This document shows, in pieces, positions 9,675-17,732 of a DNA stretch of 64,000 nt. The position numbers and the translations under genes are program-made. Below the pieces are notes generated by a model. That model saw only the letters and a list, made by a program, of their open reading frames with translations. It was not told the origin of the DNA and did no database searches. Source of the DNA: Ferrithrix thermotolerans DSM 19514 (GTDB taxonomy: Bacteria > Actinomycetota > Acidimicrobiia > Acidimicrobiales > Acidimicrobiaceae); NCBI RefSeq assembly GCF_900128965.1, contig NZ_FQUL01000008.1, positions 1 to 64,000 of the forward strand. Direction: 5' to 3'. Positions within the stretch are counted from its first letter, which is position 1; every line of letters starts with the position of its first letter.

Positions 9675-9713
9675 TAGACTAATTATAACTTTACTAGACT
9701 TATAATAAGTAGC
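9675..9713 (+). promoter_or_regulatory. Dps promoter/operator candidate
   Basis: ACTTATAATAAGT (9698-9710) is a perfect inverted repeat with 6-base arms around one base, and it contains a consensus -10 box TATAAT (9701-9706). No good -35 box is visible, which suggests activation or an alternative sigma factor. The sequence ACTAGACTTATAA (9693-9705) recurs exactly upstream of the SufR-like regulator at 33761-33773. An operator role is inferred from symmetry alone. Confidence 0.4.
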
Positions 9714-9747
9714 AGTACTTATCCGGTTGGTACATGAAGGAGACTCA

Positions 9748-10188
9748 GTGAATAACAGCAAAAAGTTAGAAAGACTCAACGAAGAGGTCGCAAGACTTTA
9801 CACGCTTTCCCTAGTCGCTAAGCAGGTGCACTGGAACATGAAAGGCCAAAACTTTCTCTCGATCCATCAGCTGCTTGACACCTTGGCGACGGAGTTGAGA
9901 GATATAGCGGATGAGACCGCAGAGCGTTCAAGTGCTCTTGGATCGGTGCCAGAGATATCGCCACATACACTCGTTGCGCAAAGCTTTGCAGGAAACGTTC
10001 CCTCTGGGAAGGTCTCAACCGAAGAAGCAGCAAAGTACTTCAGGGAAGTCTTGGGCGATGAGATCGACTCACTCGTTGAACTTGCCAAGACGATCTCAGA
10101 CAGTGACCCAATCACACAGGACATATGCATAGCTTCCGCTCGCAAACTGTCAAAGTTACAGTGGCTTTTTCAGTCACATGGACTATAG
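9748..10188 (+). CDS. dps: Dps/ferritin-like DNA-protection protein
   Basis: A 146-residue Dps-type mini-ferritin, which oxidises and stores iron in a dodecamer and protects DNA from hydroxyl radicals. The ferroxidase-centre residues are in place: the KQVHWNMKGQNF segment near residue 23 (His), HQLLDTLATELRDIADETAER near residues 38-58 (His, Asp, Asp, Glu). Length fits the family. The GTG at 9748 has GAAGGAG five bases upstream; a TTG seven codons earlier would place this site inside the gene and is rejected. It is divergent from the PIG-L gene and has its own AT-rich promoter region with a palindromic -10 box. Confidence 0.9.
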   Translation: MNNSKKLERLNEEVARLYTLSLVAKQVHWNMKGQNFLSIHQLLDTLATELRDIADETAERSSALGSVPEISPHTLVAQSFAGNVPSGKVSTEEAAKYFREVLGDEIDSLVELAKTISDSDPITQDICIASARKLSKLQWLFQSHGL

Positions 10189-10265
10189 GTCATATGTACC
10201 TATAACAGGTATCTAGCTGTCTCATTTTGGAACGGGCATTACACGACGTCAAGTGTATCTACAAT

Positions 10266-10916
10266 CTACGCAGTGGAACCATATGGTTCCACTGCACGAG
10301 CCACCATCTTTGCCAACTCTCGAGCATCTTTGAGGGCAAAAGGCTCTTTCATGACCGTCAAGTGCACCATTCCTTGCCCTATACCCAACCAGCACAGTTG
10401 TCTTGGATCTACCCCGTCCCTTATAAGTCCCATATCTTTACACCTCGTCAACGCCTCGATATATGGGTCGTAGACAAATCTAAAAAACATCTCTTGGAAC
10501 TGCTTGGCGAATTGAGCGTTCTTCTTCTCTGTAACAATGGCAAAAAGGGCCTGACCGACCAAGCTTGAAGACACTGCACTAACGCTTTCATAACATGCAG
10601 TCAGAACAGAGAGCACATCGCCCTCGCTGAAGCCGTAAGGTACGGGACGAACCTCACTAAAACCATTCATGAGCGCCTCTGTAATCATAGCTTCGCGATC
10701 TGCCCAGTTTCGGTAGAGGTAGATCCTAGATACCCCGGCTTCTCTCGCCACCATATCCAGCGAGAAGTCGTAGGGTCCGTATAAAGAACACGCTCTTAGG
10801 ATTTCCTTGAGCACCTTAGACCTAAGCTCTTGGGACTTTGGACGTCCGGGTCGAGAACCCTTACAACTATGTTCTTCACCTACGAAATAGCTCTTGCCGT
10901 CTTGTTGTACAGACAT
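10266..10916 (-). CDS. TetR family repressor beside MFS pump
   Basis: A 216-residue TetR/AcrR family regulator. The N-terminal helix-turn-helix is FSLDMVAREAGVSRIYLYRNW (about residues 53-73); the rest is the variable ligand-binding helical domain. A basic, flexible 25-residue N-terminal extension with GRPK precedes the DNA-binding domain. It lies three bases after the stop of the MFS transporter on the same strand, so the two are co-transcribed. This arrangement is usual for local repressors of drug efflux pumps, so it probably controls the MFS promoter, where GATGTATC/GATACATC motifs are found. Confidence 0.87.
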   Translation of the reverse strand: MSVQQDGKSYFVGEEHSCKGSRPGRPKSQELRSKVLKEILRACSLYGPYDFSLDMVAREAGVSRIYLYRNWADREAMITEALMNGFSEVRPVPYGFSEGDVLSVLTACYESVSAVSSSLVGQALFAIVTEKKNAQFAKQFQEMFFRFVYDPYIEALTRCKDMGLIRDGVDPRQLCWLGIGQGMVHLTVMKEPFALKDARELAKMVARAVEPYGSTA

Positions 10917-10919
10917 CGC

Positions 10920-12515
10920 TTAGAGCTCTCGCTCTGCGACGGACAGCTCGTCGTTGAGCCGAATCGAGCTTGGATCAGTAGCCTTTGCCTGCCCCTCACT
11001 TTCGCCTCTCGCTCTGGCGGGGAGAATTAGAAGAACTAGCACGGCTCCCAAAACTGCCACCCCGACCGCAACCAACAACGATGAAGACAGGGCGGACACG
11101 AAGGCACCTTTACCTCCTGAAGCTATCTGACTGCCCACGGAGGACGGCAGGGATCTCGCTGCAATTAGAGCAGATCCAACCGAACTCTTTAGAACAGGTC
11201 GTAGCTGGGCTGGAACCATCGAGAAGAATCTCAATGCACTTAGGTGCGTAGAGTATGAGGTGGCAAGAAGACTCCCCAAGATCGCAACGCCCAAAGCTCC
11301 GCCAACTTGGATAAGAGTTCCATTTGTTGCCGAACCTACTCCAGCTTGTGCTCGGGGCAGTGAGCCCATCACCGACTCCGCAGAAGGCGGCATGGTAAAG
11401 GCTAGTCCAACACCAACCAAGCCCATGGTCAACTCAACAGACAGAAGCGACGTAGAAGTGGTAAAGAGGCTGATCATGAAGGCAGAGATGCCTATAACAC
11501 TAAGCCCGAAGGCGACAGTGACCTTAGTGCCAAATTTATGGGCCACATTTGCCGACAAGGGCGACAACACCAATAGAGCTCCAGCTAAGGGCAGAAATAA
11601 AGCTCCTGCCTTTAGCGGTGAATACCCTCGAACAAACTGAAGATACTGGGTCAGCAAAAAGGACGCACCGCCAAGAACAAAGAAGGCAATGGCGATCGAA
11701 GACGCAGCCATTGAGAACCTTGGATTCTCAAAGAAGTGAAGTCGCAACATCGGATGGGATATCTTGGACTCCCACACAAGAAAGACAGCCAGCAAGAAAC
11801 CGCCAACCACGAACCCAGTTACTATCGGGGCTGAGGACCAACCCTTTGAAGGAGCCTCGATGATAGACCAGAGAATGGTACCAAGAGCAACAATAGATAA
11901 CAGCGACCCTACTGGATCAGGCTTTGGAATGTTTACATCCTTTGAGTTAGGCACGATCCAGATCGCTGCTAAGATACCCGCAGCTACTATCGGTGCGTTT
12001 ACAAGAAATACTGACCCCCACCAAAAGTGCGAAAGTAACCAACCTCCAGTTATTGGGCCCAAGGCTATTCCGAGTCCCGAAGCTCCCGACCAGATAGCGA
12101 TCGCCTTAGCACGCTCTTTTGGGACGGTAAACACATTGGTTATTATCGATAACGTGGCCGGCATCGCCATCGCTCCACCGATCCCCATAAAGCCCCTGGT
12201 GACGATCAAGGTGTCAGAAGATCCGGAAAACGCTGACAACACAGAGCCCAGCCCAAAGACAAAGAGACCGGCCATAAAGATCCACTTTCTACCCAAGCGA
12301 TCGCCCAAGCTTCCGCCAGTAAGCAGAAGTCCAGCGAAGACCAAGGTATAAGAGTCAGCTATCCACTGCAGTTGAGACGTGGTAGAGTGCAAATCCCTCA
12401 CAAGGGTTGGAAGCGCCACATTCAAAATTGTGTTGTCAAGGTTAAGCATTATCAGACTGACCGATAGTACGGCTAAGGTTGCCCACCTAAGCCGCTGAAT
12501 TCGTTCTGCATCCAT
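10920..12515 (-). CDS. MFS efflux transporter, DHA2 (14-TM) type
   Basis: A 531-residue major facilitator of the DHA2/EmrB-QacA drug:H+ antiporter family in the cytoplasmic membrane. TM1 carries the family motif LDNTILNVALPTLV; the loop after TM2 carries GDRLGRKW (motif A), and TM5 the GP-rich LGIALGPITGGWLL (motif C) typical of exporters. The length and hydrophobic profile fit 14 membrane segments. The ATG at 12515 (MDAERIQ) has AGAGG six bases upstream; an upstream start would add 34 hydrophilic residues and would cover the candidate operator. The substrate is unknown. It is co-transcribed with the TetR gene. Confidence 0.88.
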   Translation of the reverse strand: MDAERIQRLRWATLAVLSVSLIMLNLDNTILNVALPTLVRDLHSTTSQLQWIADSYTLVFAGLLLTGGSLGDRLGRKWIFMAGLFVFGLGSVLSAFSGSSDTLIVTRGFMGIGGAMAMPATLSIITNVFTVPKERAKAIAIWSGASGLGIALGPITGGWLLSHFWWGSVFLVNAPIVAAGILAAIWIVPNSKDVNIPKPDPVGSLLSIVALGTILWSIIEAPSKGWSSAPIVTGFVVGGFLLAVFLVWESKISHPMLRLHFFENPRFSMAASSIAIAFFVLGGASFLLTQYLQFVRGYSPLKAGALFLPLAGALLVLSPLSANVAHKFGTKVTVAFGLSVIGISAFMISLFTTSTSLLSVELTMGLVGVGLAFTMPPSAESVMGSLPRAQAGVGSATNGTLIQVGGALGVAILGSLLATSYSTHLSALRFFSMVPAQLRPVLKSSVGSALIAARSLPSSVGSQIASGGKGAFVSALSSSLLVAVGVAVLGAVLVLLILPARARGESEGQAKATDPSSIRLNDELSVAEREL

Positions 12516-12530
12516 TGAAGCCTCTGCTTT

Positions 12531-12583
12531 CGATGTATCTAGAGATTTAGCTTTACAAGTACTTTTAAAATTATGATACATCG
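12531..12583 (-). promoter_or_regulatory. Candidate TetR operator pair before MFS gene
   Basis: CGATGTATC (12531-12539) and GATACATCG (12575-12583) are exact reverse complements and each is itself nearly palindromic (GAT-GT-ATC). They flank 35 bases containing AAGTACTT (another palindrome) immediately upstream of the MFS start. The spacing and position suit paired binding by the co-transcribed TetR protein; this is inference from symmetry. Confidence 0.4.
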
Positions 12584-12784
12584 ACGTAACATTATTAGAG
12601 AAGAGACAGTGACCCAAATCACATCATAAATTTCTGAGTCATCTCTTTCACTCCAGGCTGGTTTTGCAACCATCCAGAAGCACTTGGTACATAAGATCCT
12701 GTTGTCATGGTTTAAAGCAACAACAACAAAACTCTTGGCCGCCCAAAGCTTTATGTGACCGCTTTACAAAGCTGTCGCATCCAC

Positions 12785-12800
12785 GAAACACAACCGTAAC
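12785..12800 (+). promoter_or_regulatory. Possible GlnR-type half-sites upstream of glnII
   Basis: GAAAC (12785-12789), six bases, then GTAAC (12796-12800) form two tandem half-sites 11 bases apart, the geometry of actinobacterial GlnR boxes (gTnAC-N6-GaAAC) although in the reverse order. They lie 74 bases before the glutamine synthetase start. Short motifs like this occur by chance, so the call is weak. Confidence 0.25.
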
Positions 12801-12873
12801 AAAGTGCCAACAGACTTATCTACTAGTTCAAAACCCGACGCAGTTTCATGGATTAGCAAACATTGGAGAGTAG

Positions 12874-13878
12874 ATGAGTTATCAGGCAGAGTACATCTGG
12901 ATCGATGGAACCAAACCCACCCCGATCATGCGCAACAAGACAAAGATCCTAAAGGACGGTCAAGAACCTCCCATATGGGGCTTTGACGGATCGAGCACCA
13001 ATCAAGCGCCAGGTAACAGCTCGGACTGCGTACTTCGACCTGTATTTACAACCCCTGATCCTATTCGCAAAGGCGACAACATCTTGGTTCTTTGTGAGGT
13101 GGAACTCCCAGACTTCACACCTCACCCCACGAACACACGGGTTGCCTGTGTTGAGACAGCTGAGAGATACGCCTCATTCGAGCCGCTCTTTGGCATAGAG
13201 CAAGAGTACACCTTTATGCAAAATGGTCGTCCTCTAGGCTGGCCAGACAACGGATTTCCTGCTCCCCAAGGACCCTATTACTGCGGCGTCGGCGGTGAGA
13301 AGATGGTTGGCCGTGAGATAGTGGAAGCACACACGATCGCCTGCATGGAGGCAGGTCTTTCAATCGAAGGCACCAACGCCGAGGTTCTTATGGGACAGTG
13401 GGAGTTCCAGATAGGTGTACTACCTGCGCCCGCTATCGGAGATCAGCTTTGGATGGCTAGGTGGCTTCTAAACAGAATTGCAGAAGACTATGGGGTCTCT
13501 GTATCTCTCGATCCAAAGCCTGTCGCCGGTGACTGGAATGGAGCCGGAGCACACACAAACTTTTCTACTAACGCTATGCGCGAGAGCTACGATGCGATTA
13601 TAGAGGGTTGTGAGGCGCTTGGTAAGAACGCTAATGAGCATATCGCCAACTACGGAGCGGGTATCGAAAGTCGGCTCACAGGAGCGCATGAAACCGCAAG
13701 GTATGACACCTTCAGCTACGGGGTATCAGATCGCGGGGCCTCTGTACGTATCCCTTGGGCCGTGGAGAAGGCCGGGAAAGGATACCTAGAAGATCGACGC
13801 CCAAATGCGAACATGGACCCCTACGTGGTATCGAGACTGATGATTGAGACAATCTGCTCGTACTCCGAAAAGGACTGA
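12874..13878 (+). CDS. glnII: Glutamine synthetase type II
   Basis: A 334-residue glutamine synthetase of the short, eukaryote-like GSII class known from rhizobia, Frankia and Streptomyces, not the 450-residue GlnA class. It makes glutamine from glutamate, ammonia and ATP in the cytoplasm. Motifs include WGFDGSSTNQA near residue 35, GIEQEYTFM (metal-binding glutamates) near residue 108, NGAGAHTNFS near residue 222, and RLTGAHETA near residue 268. The length is close to other bacterial GSII (about 340). ATG is preceded by GGAGAG. The gene is monocistronic and followed by a strong hairpin. Together with the NAD-glutamate dehydrogenase it links assimilation and release of ammonia. Confidence 0.93.
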   Translation: MSYQAEYIWIDGTKPTPIMRNKTKILKDGQEPPIWGFDGSSTNQAPGNSSDCVLRPVFTTPDPIRKGDNILVLCEVELPDFTPHPTNTRVACVETAERYASFEPLFGIEQEYTFMQNGRPLGWPDNGFPAPQGPYYCGVGGEKMVGREIVEAHTIACMEAGLSIEGTNAEVLMGQWEFQIGVLPAPAIGDQLWMARWLLNRIAEDYGVSVSLDPKPVAGDWNGAGAHTNFSTNAMRESYDAIIEGCEALGKNANEHIANYGAGIESRLTGAHETARYDTFSYGVSDRGASVRIPWAVEKAGKGYLEDRRPNANMDPYVVSRLMIETICSYSEKD

Positions 13879-13905
13879 ACTAAAGGCACTTTAGTAGATA
13901 TCGTT

Positions 13906-13941
13906 CAAACCTCAAGCACTCATTTGAGTGGTTGAGGTTTG
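13906..13941 (+). terminator. Hairpin after glnII
   Basis: CAAACCTCAA (13906-13915) pairs perfectly with TTGAGGTTTG (13932-13941), and CACTC/GAGTG continues the stem inside, leaving a 4-base loop. No T-run follows. It lies 28 bases after the glnII stop, so a terminator or mRNA-end structure is likely. Confidence 0.5.
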
Positions 13942-13997
13942 AGTATTTGGTCGCCTTTGTTGTAACAAAAACACACTCCCAACTAGGTTGTCAGAGT

Positions 13998-14486
13998 ATG
14001 AGCACAGATGAACAACTACGTCTCCAACCCGCAGATCCAGCTCCCCCGTTTTGTCTCAAAGACACCGACGGCAACGATGTATGCCTTACGAGTTACCTGG
14101 GCAAGAGGGTGGTGCTTTACTTTTACCCCAAAGATCTAACGCCGGGATGCACCACACAGGCGTGTGAGTACAACTCGATATACCACACCCTGAGACAGAT
14201 GGGTGTAGAACTACTCGGCGTTTCACCTGATCCTCAAAGTTCGCACGAGCGTTTTAGATCCCGGTACGAACTTGAGTTCAAGCTGTTGAGCGACCCGGAC
14301 AAGCTAGTTCTAAAGGCTTATGGAGCCTTTGGAGGAAAGAAGAACTACGGGAAGATTTACGAGGGTGTGATTCGATCATCCTTCGTGATCTCTCCAGAGG
14401 GTAAGATCGAAGCTGCTTTTTATAACGTAAGGGCCAAGGGTAACGCTCAGAGAGTTTTGGACTACATAGCTTCACACCCTCTGTAG
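13998..14486 (+). CDS. bcp: Peroxiredoxin, BCP/PrxQ type
   Basis: A 162-residue thioredoxin-dependent peroxiredoxin that reduces peroxides in the cytoplasm. The peroxidatic cysteine is C51 in TPGCTTQACEYN, with the resolving cysteine at C56, the CX4C arrangement of atypical 2-Cys BCP proteins. LYFYPKDLTPGC and LGVSPDPQSSHERF are standard family segments. The ATG at 13998 places the start just before the conserved domain; the frame is open for 22 more codons upstream but these overlap the glnII terminator hairpin. The ribosome binding site is weak. It stands alone between glnII and a thiolase. Confidence 0.9.
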   Translation: MSTDEQLRLQPADPAPPFCLKDTDGNDVCLTSYLGKRVVLYFYPKDLTPGCTTQACEYNSIYHTLRQMGVELLGVSPDPQSSHERFRSRYELEFKLLSDPDKLVLKAYGAFGGKKNYGKIYEGVIRSSFVISPEGKIEAAFYNVRAKGNAQRVLDYIASHPL

Positions 14487-14492
14487 TCAGGC

Positions 14493-14509
14493 TTGCGATA
14501 TGTTCGCAA
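14493..14509 (+). promoter_or_regulatory. Palindrome between peroxiredoxin and thiolase
   Basis: TTGCGA-TATGT-TCGCAA is a perfect inverted repeat of 6-base arms in the short intergenic gap before the thiolase gene. It could be a regulator-binding site for the thiolase or a weak end-of-transcript hairpin for the peroxiredoxin. Sequence does not decide between these. Confidence 0.3.
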
Positions 14510-14558
14510 TCAAGTTGACTGCTAATATGGCGAGCAACTAGTTATTGAGGAGAACGAG

Positions 14559-15725
14559 ATGCCAGAGGCCGTAATAGTCGCTACCGGACGCTCCGCTATT
14601 GGGCGAGCTTTCAAAGGTTCGTTGATCGATGTGAGACCTGACGACATGAGTGGCTACATACTATCTGAGGTTCTGAGAAAGATTCCGGAGCTAGACCCGT
14701 CAGAGATCGAAGACGTTATGTGGGGGGCGGCCATTCAACACGGCGAGCAATCCATGAACTTGGGTCGCAACGTTGCGGCACTTGCTGGGCTCCCTGATAG
14801 CGTTCCCGGAACGACGGTGAATCGGTTCTGCTCGTCGTCCCTTCAAACTATCCGAATGGCCTACCACGCCATAAAAGCCGGTGAAGGCGAGGTATTTGTA
14901 GCAGGAGGTGTCGAAAGCGTATCGAGGACGAGTTCCTCGCCGTTCAACCCCGAAGACCTAAACCCCCGCTTTACGGATAAAACGCGCGCAGACTTCATAA
15001 ACGAGATGTACATACCGATGGGGCTGACCGCTGAAAATGTAGCCGACCGCTACGGAGTCTCTAGACGAGAGATGGACGAGTACGCGGTTCTCTCACAAAG
15101 CAGAGCAGTAGCGGCTGTGGAGGCAGGGTTCTTCAAGGAAGAGATCATCCCCTACCCAAAGGCAGACGGCACAGTGATCGACAAAGATGACGGTCCTCGA
15201 CCAAATACCACGTTGGAGAAGCTTGCAGAGCTTCCACCAGCGTTCAAGCCAGACGGGCGCGTTACCGCTGGTAACGCTTGCCCCCTCAATGACGGCGCTG
15301 CTGCAGTTGTGGTTATGAGCGACGAACGTGCTAAGGCCCTTGGAATCAAACCCCTTGCTCGAATTGTCTCCTCAGCTGTCACCGGACTAGCTCCTGAGAT
15401 CATGGGCGTCGGCCCGATCGAGGCCTGCAAGCTTGCTCTAAAACGGGCTTCAATGACCATTAGAGATGTTGATCTGGTCGAACTCAACGAAGCGTTCGCC
15501 GCTCAGGTGCTTCCAGTCTGTCGCGAAGTAGGAATCTCTATCGAAGATCAGCTCAACCTCCAAGGCGGCGCAATTGCACTCGGTCACCCCTTTGGTATGA
15601 CAGGAGCTCGCATTATGACCACGCTCATTCACGGACTTCAACATCACGACCGATCCATAGGGCTTGAAACGATGTGTGTCGGTGGAGGCATGGGTATGGC
15701 TATGATCATTGAGAGACTGACATAG
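14559..15725 (+). CDS. fadA: Acetyl-CoA C-acyltransferase (thiolase)
   Basis: A 388-residue thiolase that cleaves 3-ketoacyl-CoA to acetyl-CoA and a shortened acyl-CoA, the last step of beta-oxidation. The three active-site elements are intact: nucleophilic C91 in NRFCSSSLQ, H342 in GHPFGMTG, and the acid/base C373 in CVGGGMGM. The NEAFAAQ motif precedes the second. Length fits degradative thiolases, though a biosynthetic role cannot be excluded. GAGGAG lies six bases before the ATG. No hydroxyacyl-CoA dehydrogenase is adjacent; ETF genes and an enoyl-CoA hydratase are elsewhere in the window. Confidence 0.92.
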   Translation: MPEAVIVATGRSAIGRAFKGSLIDVRPDDMSGYILSEVLRKIPELDPSEIEDVMWGAAIQHGEQSMNLGRNVAALAGLPDSVPGTTVNRFCSSSLQTIRMAYHAIKAGEGEVFVAGGVESVSRTSSSPFNPEDLNPRFTDKTRADFINEMYIPMGLTAENVADRYGVSRREMDEYAVLSQSRAVAAVEAGFFKEEIIPYPKADGTVIDKDDGPRPNTTLEKLAELPPAFKPDGRVTAGNACPLNDGAAAVVVMSDERAKALGIKPLARIVSSAVTGLAPEIMGVGPIEACKLALKRASMTIRDVDLVELNEAFAAQVLPVCREVGISIEDQLNLQGGAIALGHPFGMTGARIMTTLIHGLQHHDRSIGLETMCVGGGMGMAMIIERLT

Positions 15726-15784
15726 AGTTCACAGCTTCATGGACGTATGTCCAATTGGTTCGATGATTTGCAAGGAGTCTTTAC

Positions 15785-16483
15785 TTGAGCGCTGACACAG
15801 ATGTCAAAGATGAGTCAAGCGACAAAGCTTCAACTCCAGCTATCGAAGAGACCTACATAGTCTTTGTGAGACACGCAAAGACTGCTTCAACCGGCAAGAT
15901 ACTGCCTGGAAGAACTTCGGGACTTCATCTCTCTGAAGAGGGGCGGCAGCAGGCAAAAGCCGTTGCAAAGGTACTACAAAATTCATATCCTTCTCCAGCG
16001 GCAATATACACCTCACCGTTAGAGAGAGCTCAAGAGACGGCGCGACCCTACGTTGAGTCCTTGGCTGCAACCCCTGAAGTTATAACCTCTGACGCCATAG
16101 TCGAGTGTGACTTTGGTGAGTGGACCGGTAGGGACCTAAAGGATCTTTACAAACTCCCCGAGTGGCAGATAGTGCAACGACATCCATCGAAGTTTCGGTT
16201 TCCAAGCGGAGAGTCTTTCCAGGAGATGCAGAGCCGGATTGTCGCATTTGAGACTGAGTGCGACAAGAGGTACAACGGACAGGTTGTGGTGGCTTTCTCT
16301 CACGCAGACACCATCAAGACAGCCGTAGTAGATGCGCTTGGCATGCATCTGGACCAGTTTCAAAGAATTCAGATCGACACTGCGTCGGTCTCTGTGATCG
16401 GCATCATCGCTGGGGTTCCGCGTCTAATATGCATGAACTCAGGGAGTGAACTACCTAGAAAGGTCTCAACAGTTGGGGCGTAA
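15785..16483 (+). CDS. Histidine phosphatase, MSMEG_4193 type
   Basis: A 232-residue histidine-phosphatase superfamily protein of the MSMEG_4193 type (phosphoglycerate mutase-like). The catalytic histidine lies in FVRHAKTAS near residue 30, where the usual RHG is RHA; the second histidine is in AFSHADTIK near residue 170, and ERAQETARPY gives the conserved arginine region. The TTG start has AAGGAG seven bases upstream. Its end overlaps the next gene by 38 bases, so the three genes form one translationally coupled operon, the same order as Rv2135c-Rv2134c-Rv2133c in Mycobacterium tuberculosis. The substrate is unknown. Confidence 0.82.
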   Translation: MSADTDVKDESSDKASTPAIEETYIVFVRHAKTASTGKILPGRTSGLHLSEEGRQQAKAVAKVLQNSYPSPAAIYTSPLERAQETARPYVESLAATPEVITSDAIVECDFGEWTGRDLKDLYKLPEWQIVQRHPSKFRFPSGESFQEMQSRIVAFETECDKRYNGQVVVAFSHADTIKTAVVDALGMHLDQFQRIQIDTASVSVIGIIAGVPRLICMNSGSELPRKVSTVGA

Positions 16484-16967
16484 CTACAACTTCGAAGAGG
16501 TAACTTTTTTGTCTGTAGGCACAATCGGTCAGCCGGGGAACCGCGTCTTTTACCTCTGGGCGGAGTACCTGGGCGAACAGCTTGCGCTAAAGGTTGAAAA
16601 GGTCCAGGTTGCGTCTCTCGTACAGCTTCTCGCCCAGTTACTCGAAGACCTAGCACGTCCAAAAGAACTGCCCGCGCTTCCGCCGATTCCAAGCGATCTG
16701 ACATACGACTTTGTCGCCGGTTCGATCGCTATCGCTTACGACGAGATCAGGGATCTCATCGTGATCGAGATCGACGAGGCGACTGCAGACGACGATCCTG
16801 CAAGCGCTGTCTTTGGATTAACCAGGGAACAGGCGGCCGCACTGGCGATCGAAGGAACTCGCGCAGTAGAGGGCGGCAGGCCGCCTTGCCCTCTGTGTGG
16901 ATACCCCTTAGACCGAAACGGACATAGTTGCCCGAGAACCAACGGCCACAGAGCTCCAAATCTCTAA
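16446..16967 (+). CDS. DUF3090 family protein
   Basis: A 173-residue DUF3090 protein, a family confined to Actinobacteria and near relatives, of unknown function. Recognisable are the early VTFLSVGTIGQPGNRVFYL segment and the C-terminal zinc-ribbon-like PLCGYPLDRNGHSCP with cysteines spaced as a metal site. It overlaps the phosphatase gene upstream and the kinase-like gene downstream (about 40 bases each). A GTG at 16446 is used; an in-frame TTG at codon 10 has a better-spaced AAAGGT and may be the true start. The conserved gene order suggests a shared pathway for the three proteins. Confidence 0.88.
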   Translation: MNYLERSQQLGRNYNFEEVTFLSVGTIGQPGNRVFYLWAEYLGEQLALKVEKVQVASLVQLLAQLLEDLARPKELPALPPIPSDLTYDFVAGSIAIAYDEIRDLIVIEIDEATADDDPASAVFGLTREQAAALAIEGTRAVEGGRPPCPLCGYPLDRNGHSCPRTNGHRAPNL

Positions 16968-17668
16968 GGACGCTCACCCAAGAGTTCCTATCCCAAAAGC
17001 CCGCCAAGGTTCTAGGTAGGATAGTCAACAGTTCCAATGCGACCTTGTTGGTCGAGATGGGAGACTCTGAAGGCGAGATTCGAAGAGCTATATACAAGCC
17101 CCTAGCCGGTGAACGCCCACTGTGGGACTTCCCTCCAGGTCTATATCGACGTGAAGTCGCAGCTTACCTTCTCTCCGAAGCACTGGAGCTACACATGGTC
17201 CCAGTTACGATCGAAAGAAAGGATCTGGAGTACGGGATCGGCTCTTTACAAGAGTTTATAGACGCTGACTTTTCAAAGACCTACTACGAGATCTTGGAAG
17301 ATGAGGGTACACATGAACGCCTAATCGAACTAGCCGCCTTTGACATAGTCGCCAATAACTCAGACCGAAAGGGCGGTCACATCCTCATAGATGAGTCGAA
17401 ACATATCTATGCCATCGACAACGGCCTGTGTTTTCACGAAGAGTTCAAACTTAGGACCGTCATATGGGAGTTTGGCGATGCCCCTATTCCAACTAGGTTC
17501 CTAGATTCACTAGATCGAGTCGTAAATGAGGGTTTTGGGTTTCTGAGAAATTATCTCAGTGAGGCCGAACTTAGCTCGCTAGAGTCAAGGGCTCGATTCA
17601 TTCTCCACAGAGGTAGTCTGTTGGACTTACCCGAGGAAGAACGACCGTACCCATGGCCCATCATCTGA
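16928..17668 (+). CDS. SCO1664 family kinase-like protein
   Basis: A 246-residue member of the SCO1664 family, related in fold to PI3/PI4-kinase and HipA-like kinases. The catalytic-loop-like DIVANNSDRKGGHIL near residue 138 and the metal-binding-like YAIDNGLCFH near residue 157 resemble the kinase D-x4-N and DxG motifs. Nothing is known of its substrate. It overlaps DUF3090 and starts at TTG; no other start is available before the conserved YKPLAGERPLWDFPPG segment. Pairing of a kinase-like protein with a phosphatase-like protein in one operon suggests opposing steps on one metabolite, which is inference. Confidence 0.82.
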   Translation: MPENQRPQSSKSLRTLTQEFLSQKPAKVLGRIVNSSNATLLVEMGDSEGEIRRAIYKPLAGERPLWDFPPGLYRREVAAYLLSEALELHMVPVTIERKDLEYGIGSLQEFIDADFSKTYYEILEDEGTHERLIELAAFDIVANNSDRKGGHILIDESKHIYAIDNGLCFHEEFKLRTVIWEFGDAPIPTRFLDSLDRVVNEGFGFLRNYLSEAELSSLESRARFILHRGSLLDLPEEERPYPWPII

Positions 17669-17732
17669 GTTATACAGCCAAAGGAGTGCTCTCGGCTGAA
17701 AGTTACGACTAAATAGTTAGAAACACGTAGCC

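Noticed and set aside
14515-14544. TTGACT...TAGTTA promoter for the thiolase gene
   Set aside because: The implied transcription start would fall at or after the ribosome binding site at 14547-14552, so the boxes cannot serve this gene as it is started.
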